Positions 27,252 through 34,852 of a stretch of 64,000 nucleotides of DNA are shown in pieces. Source of the stretch: CAVSJA01 sp963728145 (lineage in GTDB: Bacteria > Bacteroidota > Bacteroidia > Chitinophagales > Chitinophagaceae); the NCBI GenBank assembly GCA_963728145.1, contig CAVSJA010000005.1, positions 66,602 to 130,601 of the forward strand. Reading direction: 5' to 3'. Under the pieces are notes generated by a model that saw only the letters and a program-made list of their open reading frames with translations, ran no database searches and was not told where the DNA came from. The number at the start of each line of letters is the position of its first letter. Positions within the stretch are counted from its first letter, which is position 1. Position numbers and translations under genes: made by a program.

Positions 27252-27964
27252 ATACCCAATACCTCCTTCATGGAGTAGATTCCTTTCTTGCCTTTCAGGA
27301 ATTCTGCAGCGAGTACCGCTCCTGTTGCAAAGCCCTTACGGGTATGCGCTGTATGTTTGATCTCGATATCATCAACAGCTGAAGTATACGCAACTATATG
27401 CGTTCCCGGTGCGGGATCAATTCTTTCGCTCAGGATCTCTAATTCTTCTTTATTATCACTGATATGGTTGACCCATTTTGATTTTCTTGAAATCTTTTCA
27501 AGTATCTGCTCTGCTATTGTGATCGCTGTTCCGCTCGGAGCATCTTTTTTTGCAGTATGATGAACTTCTGTAACGGATAAATCATAATCCTTTTGCTTTT
27601 CCATTAATTCAGCAAGCCTTTCATTCACCGCTAAAAAAATATTTACACCTACGCTGAAATTGCTTGCATATACAAAAGCTCCGTTCTTTTTCCCGGAGTA
27701 ATCTTTTATCGCATCAAAGTGTTCCAACCATCCGGTAGAACCGCATACAACAGGAGTTCCAGCATCAAAACATGTCTTCAGATTATTGGGTGCACTTTCT
27801 GGTCCAGTGAATTCGATTGCTACATCAACCTTTGATAAATTTTCTTTATTAAGATCGGCCTGGTTATCCAAATCGATTTTCAATATGATCTTATGTCCTC
27901 TTTCCAAAGCAATTTCTTCAATAGCCTTTCCCATTTTGCCATAACCGATGAGTGCGAGGTTCAT
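27248..27964 (-). CDS. dapB: 4-hydroxy-tetrahydrodipicolinate reductase
   Basis: The 238-residue enzyme reduces hydroxy-tetrahydrodipicolinate with NAD(P)H in diaminopimelate/lysine synthesis. The N-terminal nucleotide-binding motif is GYGKMGKAI (about 7-15); the catalytic region is EVHHTAKKDAPSGTA (about 140-155), and the C-terminus has HTARKGFA-like RKGFATGAV. I start at ATG 27964, which places GYGKMG correctly; the in-frame upstream frame to 28045 translates the F4 repeat. In Bacteroidota dapB normally follows parB and a DUF5683 gene; here a pseudogene and a methyltransferase have come between. The stop overlaps the histidine kinase start. Confidence 0.95.
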   Translation of the reverse strand: MNLALIGYGKMGKAIEEIALERGHKIILKIDLDNQADLNKENLSKVDVAIEFTGPESAPNNLKTCFDAGTPVVCGSTGWLEHFDAIKDYSGKKNGAFVYASNFSVGVNIFLAVNERLAELMEKQKDYDLSVTEVHHTAKKDAPSGTAITIAEQILEKISRKSKWVNHISDNKEELEILSERIDPAPGTHIVAYTSAVDDIEIKHTAHTRKGFATGAVLAAEFLKGKKGIYSMKEVLGI

Positions 27965-27991
27965 GTGTGTGTTGGGTGTTTCAGTTTTAAG

Positions 27992-28056
27992 CCGCGAGCT
28001 ATGAGCCACGAGCCGCGAGCTTTTAGCTCGTAACTCGTGGCTCATAGCTCGAAGCT
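27992..28056. repeat. F4 inverted array, copy in duplication A
   Basis: Left arm 27992-28020 and right arm 28024-28056, with almost no loop; GAGCTATGAGCCACGAG is present in both arms. It lies between the dapB start codon and the DUF5683 pseudogene stop. Confidence 0.9.
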
Positions 28057-28567
28057 CACCTCAGTGAAGTTATACCTTTTGGGGAATTCTTACCGAAGCT
28101 CAAAGTAAAAGTGAGTCCCGCAATCTGGTTACCCTGGAGAATATTGGGTTTTATGTTCAGACTTAAATTTTCACCAACATTAAAATCTTTCAAATGCGCG
28201 TACACGGTTGCTTCGAGTAAATCTAACCCCCAAACAATAGGACAAATGGTATTGAATAATCCATATTGCGCCTGAAATCATTACGTTAATTTAACAGGAT
28301 CTTTATTTTTCTCAGGAGACTCAAAGAACATATAGAGTTTCGGATCGACCCAGTTTTTGTAATTCGAAATGTCACCAGTTGCGATCACCTCCGCGGCTTG
28401 CTGGTTTCTTTATACCATTTTTTATTATAGATGAATGTACCGATGGGATGCCGATCGTCGTGTAAACAATTGGAACTTCCAATATTACTTATTGTAGATC
28501 TGACCGAGTCCGGCAAGAATGGCAGAACCTATCGCGTCTGTTTTCGGACTTGGTTTTTTCTTGCCAA
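28056..28567 (-). pseudogene. Degenerate DUF5683 copy
   Basis: On the minus strand this stretch aligns with the intact DUF5683 gene at 29477-30121, from the common C-terminus (ITSLR then stop) back to the region of the SAILPGLGQVYN motif. Small insertions and deletions (for example near 28240, 28400 and 28470) break the frame, and the N-terminal 45 or so residues are absent because homology ends near 28567, just before the methyltransferase start. It has no continuous coding frame. It is probably a dead remnant of the duplication that surrounds the methyltransferase gene. Confidence 0.85.
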
Positions 28568-28593
28568 TGCCGTAATTTAATAACCCAATTACC

Positions 28594-29340
28594 ATGGAAT
28601 TCGTAAGGTTCGCCGATAAAAAACGAGTTGACTTTATAAAAGATGCTTTAAAGGATTCGGTTCCACCAGCTGCATCAATTCTCGATATCGGTTGTGGAAA
28701 TGGTATCATCAGTAGAGCTGTCGGAGCTATGGGTTACACTGTTACAGGAATGGACGTGAGTCCGAAAGCCATCTCCAATGCAATTTCCTCCAATACCCTT
28801 CCTAATGTAAATTTTAAGGTCGCCGATACAGGCAAACTTAAACCTGAACCCAGTAAATATGCCGCAATAATCTGCAGCGAGGTACTGGAGCATCTGCCCA
28901 AACCCTCCTCTCTGTTGGGTATCTTACACAAATCATTAAAAAATGAGGGGTTATTGATCGTTACAGTACCAAACGGCACTGGCCCGCGCGAACTGTTTGT
29001 TACCAGGCCAGTCCAATACTTTCAGAAAAAAAATAACATAGCCTGGAGATTGATCAGTTCAGTTAAGAAACTTCTGGGCTACCATGGGATCACTATTCAG
29101 TCAGCTGCAGACGACCTCATGCATATCCAGTTCTTCACTGTAAAAACACTTTTTGCTCTGGCGGCTTCATCGGATTTCCGGATTGATGTTATAAAAAAAT
29201 CAAATTTTATTGAACAGGTCTTCCCCTTTTCACTTATCACCAGACGTAGCCTGACGCTTCAAAAGCTTGATTGTATGGTTGCAGATAAGCTGCCCCTGCG
29301 GTTTACGAGCGGTTTTATGAGCATCTGGAAAAAAGTTTGA
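28594..29340 (+). CDS. Class I SAM-dependent methyltransferase
   Basis: The 248-residue protein is a Rossmann-fold methyltransferase of the UbiG/Methyltransf_11/23 type: motif I ILDIGCGNG at 29-37, motif II acid in GMDVSP near 52-57, and the post-motif CSEVLEHLPKP. The C-terminal part has no recognisable substrate domain. It is on the plus strand inside a block of minus-strand genes and is bounded on both sides by the two copies of a 650-bp segmental duplication, so it is likely a later insertion. The stop codon (29338-29340) directly touches duplication copy B. Substrate unknown; small molecule, quinone or lipid methylation is possible. Confidence 0.88.
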   Translation: MEFVRFADKKRVDFIKDALKDSVPPAASILDIGCGNGIISRAVGAMGYTVTGMDVSPKAISNAISSNTLPNVNFKVADTGKLKPEPSKYAAIICSEVLEHLPKPSSLLGILHKSLKNEGLLIVTVPNGTGPRELFVTRPVQYFQKKNNIAWRLISSVKKLLGYHGITIQSAADDLMHIQFFTVKTLFALAASSDFRIDVIKKSNFIEQVFPFSLITRRSLTLQKLDCMVADKLPLRFTSGFMSIWKKV

Positions 29341-29385
29341 AGCCTTTCCCATTTTTCCGTATCCAATGAATGCGAGGTTCATGTG
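29341..29385 (-). pseudogene. dapB: 5' fragment of dapB (duplication copy B)
   Basis: On the minus strand this encodes MNLAFIGYGKMGKA, matching the first 14 codons of dapB at 27964, and then runs directly into the methyltransferase stop codon. It is a remnant of the duplication and not a working gene. Copy B as a whole extends to about 29985, inside the intact DUF5683 gene. Confidence 0.88.
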
Positions 29386-29408
29386 TGTGTTGGGTGTTTC
29401 AGTTTAAA

Positions 29409-29474
29409 GCTTCGAGCTGCGTGCCGCGAGCTTTTTGCGTTTAGCTCGTAGCTCGTGGCTCACAGCTCGTAGCT
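29409..29474. repeat. F4 inverted array, copy in duplication B
   Basis: Left arm 29409-29433, right arm 29441-29474. It corresponds to 27992-28056 but with different units; the centre of one unit reads GAGCTG in both arms here and GAGCTA in both arms there. Confidence 0.88.
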
Positions 29475-29476
29475 TC

Positions 29477-30121
29477 TTATCGCAGTGAAGTTATACCTTT
29501 TGGGGAATTCTTACCGAAGCTCAAAGTAAAAGTGAGTCCGGCAATTTGGTTGCCCTGGAGAATATTGGGTTTTATCTTCAGACTTAAATTATCGCTAACA
29601 TCAAAATCTTTCAAATGAGCATCCACAGTTGCATCTAGCACATTCAATCCCCAAAACAATAGGATAAAAAGAATTGAATAATCCATAGCCCGCCTGAAAT
29701 CGTTGCGGTAGTTTAACAGGATGTTTATATTCTCCGGGGATTCAAAAAATATGTAAAGCTTGGGATCAACGCGATTTTTATAATTCACCGTATCCTCATT
29801 TGCGATCATTTCGGCCGCAGTCTTGGTTTCGTTGTACCATTTCTTGTTATATATAAAAGTACCGATGGGGATGCCGATAGCTGTCCAAACGATTGGCACT
29901 TTCCAGTATTTCTTATTATAGACCTGACCAAGTCCGGGGAGAATAGCAGATCTGATAGCCGCTTTTTTGGGGCTATGTTTTTTCTTTCCGCCAGTATCAA
30001 CAAGAATAATAGTAGTGGGAGCTTTTTTAATACTATCTGCTAACGCAAGTGAATCTTTTTGCTGGGATTTTGCAAATGGTAAAATCAGTAGAATCCATAC
30101 AAAAGTTAGAAAGAATCTCAT
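29477..30121 (-). CDS. DUF5683 domain protein
   Basis: A 214-residue protein with a signal peptide (cleavage near FAKSQ, residue 19) and the DUF5683 domain, marked by RSAILPGLGQVYNKKYWKVP (about 59-78) and two or more hydrophobic helices (IVWTAIGIPIGTFIY; MDYSILFILLFWGLNVLDATVDAHL). It is a membrane protein of unknown function found between parB and dapB in many Bacteroidota, which suggests a link to chromosome segregation or cell division. It ends 12 bp before the parB stop region on the same strand and is probably in the par operon. A degenerate copy is at 28056-28567. Confidence 0.88.
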   Translation of the reverse strand: MRFFLTFVWILLILPFAKSQQKDSLALADSIKKAPTTIILVDTGGKKKHSPKKAAIRSAILPGLGQVYNKKYWKVPIVWTAIGIPIGTFIYNKKWYNETKTAAEMIANEDTVNYKNRVDPKLYIFFESPENINILLNYRNDFRRAMDYSILFILLFWGLNVLDATVDAHLKDFDVSDNLSLKIKPNILQGNQIAGLTFTLSFGKNSPKGITSLR

Positions 30122-30133
30122 TATGCCAGCTTG

Positions 30134-31048
30134 TTAAGCAGAGACACCCATCTGCTCAAGGATTTTATTCAACTCATCCAGGGAGTAATATTCGATTGTA
30201 ATGCTTCCATTTCCTTTCTTGGAGTGATGGAGTTTTACCCTGGTACTGTAATGCGAAGCTAAATTATCCTCAATTTTTTTATAAGCGGGAGGCAGGGATC
30301 CTTTTACGTTATTTTTAACAGCATTTCCTTCCTTATAGATCTTACGCACCAACTCTTCTGTTTGTCTTACAGATAAACCCTTATCAATGATTTCGTGAAA
30401 AATAAACAATTGCTTATCGACCGTATCCACATTGATCAATGCCCTTGCATGCCCCATGCTGATCTGGTTTTTCCTGACCGATAGTTGAATATCGGGGGGA
30501 AGCCGGAGCAATCTCACATAATTTGCCACGGTGCTGCGCTCTTTTCCCATTCTTTCCGCAACCTGCTCCTGGGTATAATTCAGTTCCTCCATCATTCGCT
30601 TAAAGCTCAATGCAATTTCCATCGCATTCAAATCTTCACGCTGAAGGTTCTCAAGTAATGCCAGTTCCAATAATTGATGATCATCTGCATTCCGGATATA
30701 TGCTGGCACATCAGAAAGTCCGGCCATTCTTGCAGCTCTCAATCGTCTTTCACCCGAGATCAATCTATATTTTCCACTGGTTAACCGGGATACAGTTACT
30801 GGTTGAACAAGATCATGTGTTTTGATTGACGTTGCAAGTTCCTCCATTGCTAAATCATCAAAATCTTTACGAGGTTGTTTAGGATTTGCTTCAATATCGT
30901 TTACGGATATCCGTTGCATTGAAGTAACGGATTCAACAACTGAACTCTTCAGGGTTCCGGATGTAGTCTTCAGGTCGGCATCGATGCTTTGGAGAAGGGA
31001 GCGGATCCCTTTGCCTAAAGCTTCTTTATTATGTTTCGGAGTGGTCAT
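30134..31048 (-). CDS. parB: ParB chromosome-partitioning protein
   Basis: The 304-residue protein has the ParB/Spo0J plan: N-terminal CTP-binding domain with ISVNDIEANPKQPRKDFD (about 48-65), LISGERRLRAARMAGL (about 96-111), a helix-turn-helix with YTQEQVAERMGKERSTVANYVRLL (about 155-178), and a C-terminal dimer region ending LDELNKILEQMG. It should load on parS sites and slide as a CTP clamp; I did not find a clear TGTTTCACGTGAAACA site in this window. parA lies upstream with an F5 array in the 113-bp gap. Normal length. Confidence 0.96.
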   Translation of the reverse strand: MTTPKHNKEALGKGIRSLLQSIDADLKTTSGTLKSSVVESVTSMQRISVNDIEANPKQPRKDFDDLAMEELATSIKTHDLVQPVTVSRLTSGKYRLISGERRLRAARMAGLSDVPAYIRNADDHQLLELALLENLQREDLNAMEIALSFKRMMEELNYTQEQVAERMGKERSTVANYVRLLRLPPDIQLSVRKNQISMGHARALINVDTVDKQLFIFHEIIDKGLSVRQTEELVRKIYKEGNAVKNNVKGSLPPAYKKIEDNLASHYSTRVKLHHSKKGNGSITIEYYSLDELNKILEQMGVSA

Positions 31049-31053
31049 TATTG

Positions 31054-31158
31054 TGTTTGGCGTTTGGCGTTTGGTGTTTGGCGTTCTTTAATTCGGTATT
31101 TCATGACTTATTTTGGAGTTCTCCACAACGCCAAACTCCAAACACCAAACCCCAAACG
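31054..31158. repeat. F5 inverted tandem array (7-bp unit TTTGGCG)
   Basis: Left arm 31054-31085 (TTTGGCG, TTTGGTG), right arm 31126-31158 (CGCCAAA, CACCAAA, CCCCAAA). It fills the gap between parA stop and parB start on the same strand. Confidence 0.92.
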
Positions 31159-31161
31159 GTT

Positions 31162-31962
31162 TTATTCAAAAACTCTTTCTTCCTGTTTTATCCTCGTCAT
31201 ATCATTCTTCTGCAATACTTCTTTAGCAAGATTAAGATAATTCATTGCGCCCTTGCTTTGCGCATCGTACAAAATTACCGGTTTGCCGACACTCGGCGCT
31301 TCGCTGATCTTGCTATTTCGATGAATGATTGTGTTAAAAACCATTTCGTCAAAATGCTTGCGTACTTCACTTACCACCTGGTTGCAAAGGCGCAGGCGGC
31401 CATCGTACATCGTCATCAATATTCCTTCAATCTGCAGATCTGTATTCAACCTGGTTTGTACGATCTTAATCGTGTTCAATAATTTTCCCAGTCCTTCCAA
31501 AGCAAAAAACTCCGTCTGAACTGGTACAATTACTGAATCGGATGCTACCAGGGCATTGACAGTTATCAATCCCAATGAAGGGGAACAGTCGATGATGACG
31601 AAATCATAATCGTCGCGGATCGGTGCAAGAATATTTTTCAATACTGATTCCCTGTTGGGATAATTGATCATTTCAATCTCAGCGCCAACAAGGTCGATAT
31701 GTGAGGGGATGACATCCAGGTTAGGAATATCCGACTTGAGTACCACATCTCTTGCTGATGTATCATTCACCATGCAATCATAGAGGCTTTGCTGGATATT
31801 ATGCAGGTCGAACCCAACGCCGGTTGTACTATTGGCCTGGGGATCCGCATCTACCAATAAAGTACGGAATTCCAGTACCGCCAGACTGGCTGCGAGATTG
31901 ATCGCAGAGGTTGTCTTTCCTACACCGCCTTTTTGGTTGGCTACTCCTATGACACGGGACAT
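31162..31962 (-). CDS. parA: ParA/Soj chromosome-partitioning ATPase
   Basis: The 266-residue protein is a ParA-type ATPase of the MinD/ParA group. The deviant Walker A is KGGVGKTTSAINLA (about 11-24), Walker A' LLVDADPQANST (about 36-47), and Walker B DFVIIDCSPSLG (about 120-131). It has no N-terminal DNA-binding domain, as normal for chromosomal Soj/ParA. It works with ParB to separate origins. The 5' leader consists of an F2 hairpin array (31978-32069) that begins 16 bp upstream of the start codon, and the 3' end is followed by an F5 array. Confidence 0.96.
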   Translation of the reverse strand: MSRVIGVANQKGGVGKTTSAINLAASLAVLEFRTLLVDADPQANSTTGVGFDLHNIQQSLYDCMVNDTSARDVVLKSDIPNLDVIPSHIDLVGAEIEMINYPNRESVLKNILAPIRDDYDFVIIDCSPSLGLITVNALVASDSVIVPVQTEFFALEGLGKLLNTIKIVQTRLNTDLQIEGILMTMYDGRLRLCNQVVSEVRKHFDEMVFNTIIHRNSKISEAPSVGKPVILYDAQSKGAMNYLNLAKEVLQKNDMTRIKQEERVFE

Positions 31963-31977
31963 TTGTTTTTTTATTTA

Positions 31978-32069
31978 GGTTGATAGGGTTGATAAGGTTG
32001 ACAGGGTTGACAAGGTTGACAACGATATTAACTTTGTCAACCTTGTCAACCTTATCAACCTCGTCAACC
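31978..32069. repeat. F2 inverted tandem array upstream of parA
   Basis: Left arm 31978-32022 and right arm 32033-32069 with a loop of about 11 bp: a near-ideal 37-bp hairpin of 9-bp units. It supplies the TGA stop of the hydrolase gene (32064-32066) and lies in the leader of parA. Confidence 0.93.
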
Positions 32070-32750
32070 AAAATTTCTGGTTTCTCCAATATTCATCAAA
32101 ATCAGCTCCATTCCTTCGTCCGCAAACAATTTCTTCGCCTTCGGTTTGTCAATTCGGATAAAGCCGAAAGTATCGTAATGCACTCCAATAATTTTCTTGC
32201 ACTGGATCATCTTTGCGCATTGTACTGCATCAACTGCGTCCATGGTAAAATTGTCGCCTATCGGCAATACTGCAAAATTTAGTTTTGCCCATTGGGGAAT
32301 CAGCTGCATATCGAGTGTAAGTGCCGTATCTCCACTATAATAGAAGGTTTCTTTTCCTGAAGAAATAATGAATCCGAGTGGGTTTCCCCCATAACTTCCA
32401 TCCGGCAAACCCGAAGAATGCTGCGCGGCAACGCAGCGAACAGTAAAGTCTTTAAAGTCCCATTTACCTCCCGTATTCATTGGATGAGTGTTGGAAATTT
32501 CCTGTGCATTCAACCATAAGTGGATCTCCCAATTGGTAATCACCTTTGCGCCGGTTCTGCCAGCGATACGTACACAATCAGCAATATGATCAGCGTGTCC
32601 ATGTGAAACCAGGATGTAATCAGCGGGAATATTGTCTACCTCCACAATGTTATTGGCTAATTCATTTCCGGTAATAAAGGGATCAAACAACAAGTTTTTC
32701 CCATTTAAGGACACAGAAAAGCAGGAATGACCATAATATGTAAACTCCAT
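32064..32750 (-). CDS. UPF0173 metal-dependent hydrolase (metallo-beta-lactamase fold)
   Basis: The 228-residue protein has the MBL-fold: FTYYGHSCF near the N-terminus, LLFDPFITGN (about 25-34), the metal motif SHGHADHI (about 49-56), a third His around ALQHSSG-like VAAQHSSGLP, the Asp in YYSGDTAL, and the final His in IGVHYDTF. It matches the UPF0173/YtkL group of cytoplasmic hydrolases with unknown substrate. It lies upstream of parA on the same strand. The last codons (TRNFG) and stop come from the array edge. Confidence 0.9.
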   Translation of the reverse strand: MEFTYYGHSCFSVSLNGKNLLFDPFITGNELANNIVEVDNIPADYILVSHGHADHIADCVRIAGRTGAKVITNWEIHLWLNAQEISNTHPMNTGGKWDFKDFTVRCVAAQHSSGLPDGSYGGNPLGFIISSGKETFYYSGDTALTLDMQLIPQWAKLNFAVLPIGDNFTMDAVDAVQCAKMIQCKKIIGVHYDTFGFIRIDKPKAKKLFADEGMELILMNIGETRNFG

Positions 32751-32786
32751 GAAGATAAATTACGAGTCCCAAATTTAGCGCCTGTT

Positions 32787-32903
32787 CCAAATAATCACTA
32801 ATCAATAATTAATAATCAATAATTGCTGTGGATTGAGGCCGTAGAAAAGTAATCAGCCAGCTAATATCCGATCGATTATTGATTATTAATTATTGATTAT
32901 TGG
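32787..32903. repeat. F7 inverted array (7-bp unit AATCAAT)
   Basis: Left arm about 32787-32824 (AATCAAT, AATTAAT), right arm about 32873-32903 (ATTAATT, ATTGATT). It is in the divergent gap between the hydrolase and the FMN reductase, so it is the one array here with promoters on both sides. Confidence 0.85.
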
Positions 32904-32921
32904 CAATGCCGGTCGAGACAA

Positions 32922-32929
32922 TAACTTTG
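32922..32929 (+). promoter_or_regulatory. Probable Bacteroidota -7 box for the FMN reductase
   Basis: TAACTTTG matches TAnnTTTG and is identical to the box before ribBA. It ends 9 bp before the ATG at 32939. Confidence 0.5.
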
Positions 32930-32938
32930 CAATCTCAA

Positions 32939-33448
32939 ATGGCAGAAACCTATACTATCATTTCGGGCACGAATAGAAAGATTAGTAAGACCCTCCAGGT
33001 TGCTAAGCAATACCAGCAAATTTTTCAGCAAAAAGGAATAGATGCAGGCCTGCTTTCATTGGAAGACTGGACTTATCTTGAACGGACTGCTGCTTACGAA
33101 AAACTCGAAAAAGAAATCCTGGTTCCCACAACCAGGTTTGTTTTCATCGCACCGGAATATAATGGCAGCATTCCCGGCATATTGAAAGTGATGATTGATA
33201 TCTCTGAATACCGAAGTGTATGGAATGGAAAAAAGGCTTTGCTGACAGGCGTTTCAACCGGCCGCGCTGGCAATTTGCGGGGGTTGGAACACCTTACGGG
33301 CATACTGCATTACCTGGATGTTGTTGTTTATCCGAACAAACTTCCAATTTCAACCGTTGATAAACTGCTTGGTCCCAATGGAGGCATCATCGATAAAGCC
33401 ACCATTGAGGCCATTGACAAGCAAATAAACGGTTTCATCAAGTTTTAA
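32939..33448 (+). CDS. NADPH-dependent FMN reductase family protein
   Basis: A 169-residue flavodoxin-like protein of the NAD(P)H-dependent FMN/azo-reductase family. The flavin phosphate loop is SGTNRKISKT (about 8-17); FIAPEYNGSIPG (about 70-81) and the LLTGVSTGRAGNLRGL segment (about 105-120) bind the flavin and match the family. It reduces flavins or quinones in the cytoplasm. I start at ATG 32939, because the upstream in-frame ATG at 32900 lies before the promoter box. It is followed 51 bp later by a metallophosphoesterase on the same strand. Confidence 0.9.
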   Translation: MAETYTIISGTNRKISKTLQVAKQYQQIFQQKGIDAGLLSLEDWTYLERTAAYEKLEKEILVPTTRFVFIAPEYNGSIPGILKVMIDISEYRSVWNGKKALLTGVSTGRAGNLRGLEHLTGILHYLDVVVYPNKLPISTVDKLLGPNGGIIDKATIEAIDKQINGFIKF

Positions 33449-33499
33449 CGTTTGCGGGTGGACCGGTTTATTCAGTTTTGATAAGTTCAAAATCGTTAC

Positions 33500-34741
33500 A
33501 TGAGAAACTCGGGCTTTCTTTGGATCGTAGTAGCATTAATGTTCCTTCTCGATCTCTATGTTTTCCAGGCGGTAAAAGTAGTCTTACCTGTTTCTTCACC
33601 AAAGTGGAGATTGACCATTGTTATTGCTTATTGGTTGATTGCGATCCTGGCCATAGTTGTTGTCGCAGCACTTCCTTACCTGCGCTATGAGACCTGGCCA
33701 AAGCTTATGCGGACTTATGTTATCGCCATCATCATAGGTTTGTTTTTGGGTAAACTTGTTGCGTCTTTATTCTTCATTATAGATGATATACGAAGAGGGG
33801 GAATCTGGGCCTTTGGTAAATTGTTTACTACTAACGTTGAAGTTATTTCCCAGGACGGTATCACCCGTTCTGCTTTCTTAAGCTGGATGGGACTTACTAT
33901 AGGCGCAAGCTTTTTTACCACCTTGTTATTTGGGTTCCTGAATAAGTATCGGTATCAGATCAACCGGCTTCAACTGGCATTTAAAAATCTGCCCAATTCA
34001 TTCCGTGGTTTGAAGATCGTGCACATCTCAGATATCCATTCGGGAAGTTTTACTGATAGGGAGGCTGTGCGTCGCGGTGTGAATAAGATAATGGCAGAAC
34101 AACCGGATCTTATACTTTTTACCGGTGATTTGGTAAATGATCGCGCAACAGAAATGCAGGACTATATCGAGATCTTCAGTCAACTTAAAGCGCCATTAGG
34201 AGTCTATTCGGTATTGGGCAATCATGATTACGGCGACTATGTGAGATGGGAGAATGACGAAGCAAAGCACTCGAACCTGCGGGACCTGATTGCGGTTCAC
34301 GATAAAATGGGTTGGCGCTTACTGATGAATGAGCATGCAGTGATTGAAAGGGACGGAGAGAAGATAGCCTTATTAGGTATTGAGAACTGGGGTGCCAAAG
34401 GCAGATTCTCTCGTTATGGCAAAATGGAAAAAGCCTATCCTGGTACGGAGAATTACCCGTTCAAAATTTTATTGAGCCATGACCCCAGCCATTGGGATGC
34501 CCAGGTACGTACTGAGTACAGGGACATAGATCTGATGCTGGCAGGGCATACGCATGGCATGCAGTTCGGATTGGAATTGCCGGGGATCAAATGGAGTCCG
34601 GTTCAATACATGTACAAGCAGTGGGCTGGTCTTTATGAGTTTGAAAATCAGAAGCTTTATGTAAACCGCGGCTTTGGTTTCCTGGGGTATCCGGGCAGGG
34701 TTGGAATTCTTCCGGAAATAACGGTAATTGAATTAGCCTGA
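33500..34741 (+). CDS. Membrane-bound metallophosphoesterase
   Basis: The 413-residue protein has four or five N-terminal membrane helices (about 1-150) and a calcineurin-like phosphoesterase domain on the C-terminal side: HISDIHSGSF (about 175-184), GDLVND (about 209-214), LGNHDYGDY (about 240-248), LLSHDP (about 325) and LAGHTHGM (about 350-357). The full set of metal ligands is present. Members of this membrane type act on lipid or nucleotide phosphates, such as UDP-diacylglucosamine pyrophosphohydrolase-like enzymes; the true substrate cannot be fixed. Confidence 0.92.
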   Translation: MRNSGFLWIVVALMFLLDLYVFQAVKVVLPVSSPKWRLTIVIAYWLIAILAIVVVAALPYLRYETWPKLMRTYVIAIIIGLFLGKLVASLFFIIDDIRRGGIWAFGKLFTTNVEVISQDGITRSAFLSWMGLTIGASFFTTLLFGFLNKYRYQINRLQLAFKNLPNSFRGLKIVHISDIHSGSFTDREAVRRGVNKIMAEQPDLILFTGDLVNDRATEMQDYIEIFSQLKAPLGVYSVLGNHDYGDYVRWENDEAKHSNLRDLIAVHDKMGWRLLMNEHAVIERDGEKIALLGIENWGAKGRFSRYGKMEKAYPGTENYPFKILLSHDPSHWDAQVRTEYRDIDLMLAGHTHGMQFGLELPGIKWSPVQYMYKQWAGLYEFENQKLYVNRGFGFLGYPGRVGILPEITVIELA

Positions 34742-34754
34742 TCCCGGAAAAAGA

Positions 34755-34773
34755 TCCCCACTTGAAGTGGGGA
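34755..34773 (+). terminator. Short hairpin after the phosphoesterase gene
   Basis: TCCCCACT pairs with AGTGGGGA over a 3-nt loop, 13 bp after the stop codon. There is no T-run, so it may be a processing or weak termination structure. Confidence 0.35.
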
Positions 34774-34852
34774 GGGATTAAACCTTCCACAATTTTAGCC
34801 TTCCAAGCATCGTTTTTAGTGGGCGATCTATGCCCCCTGAAATCCTAATCTA

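Larger units (their letters stand above)
27923..28567. repeat. Segmental duplication, copy A
   Basis: This segment (5' end of dapB, F4 array, DUF5683 coding sequence) matches 29341 to about 29985 in order and orientation, with roughly three-quarters or more identical bases by eye and several indels. The dapB end is intact in this copy, while its DUF5683 part is broken. The methyltransferase gene lies between the copies. Confidence 0.88.

Noticed and set aside
28594..29340. Methyltransferase as part of a restriction-modification system
   Set aside because: It has small-molecule methyltransferase motifs, no DNA-recognition domain and no nuclease gene beside it.
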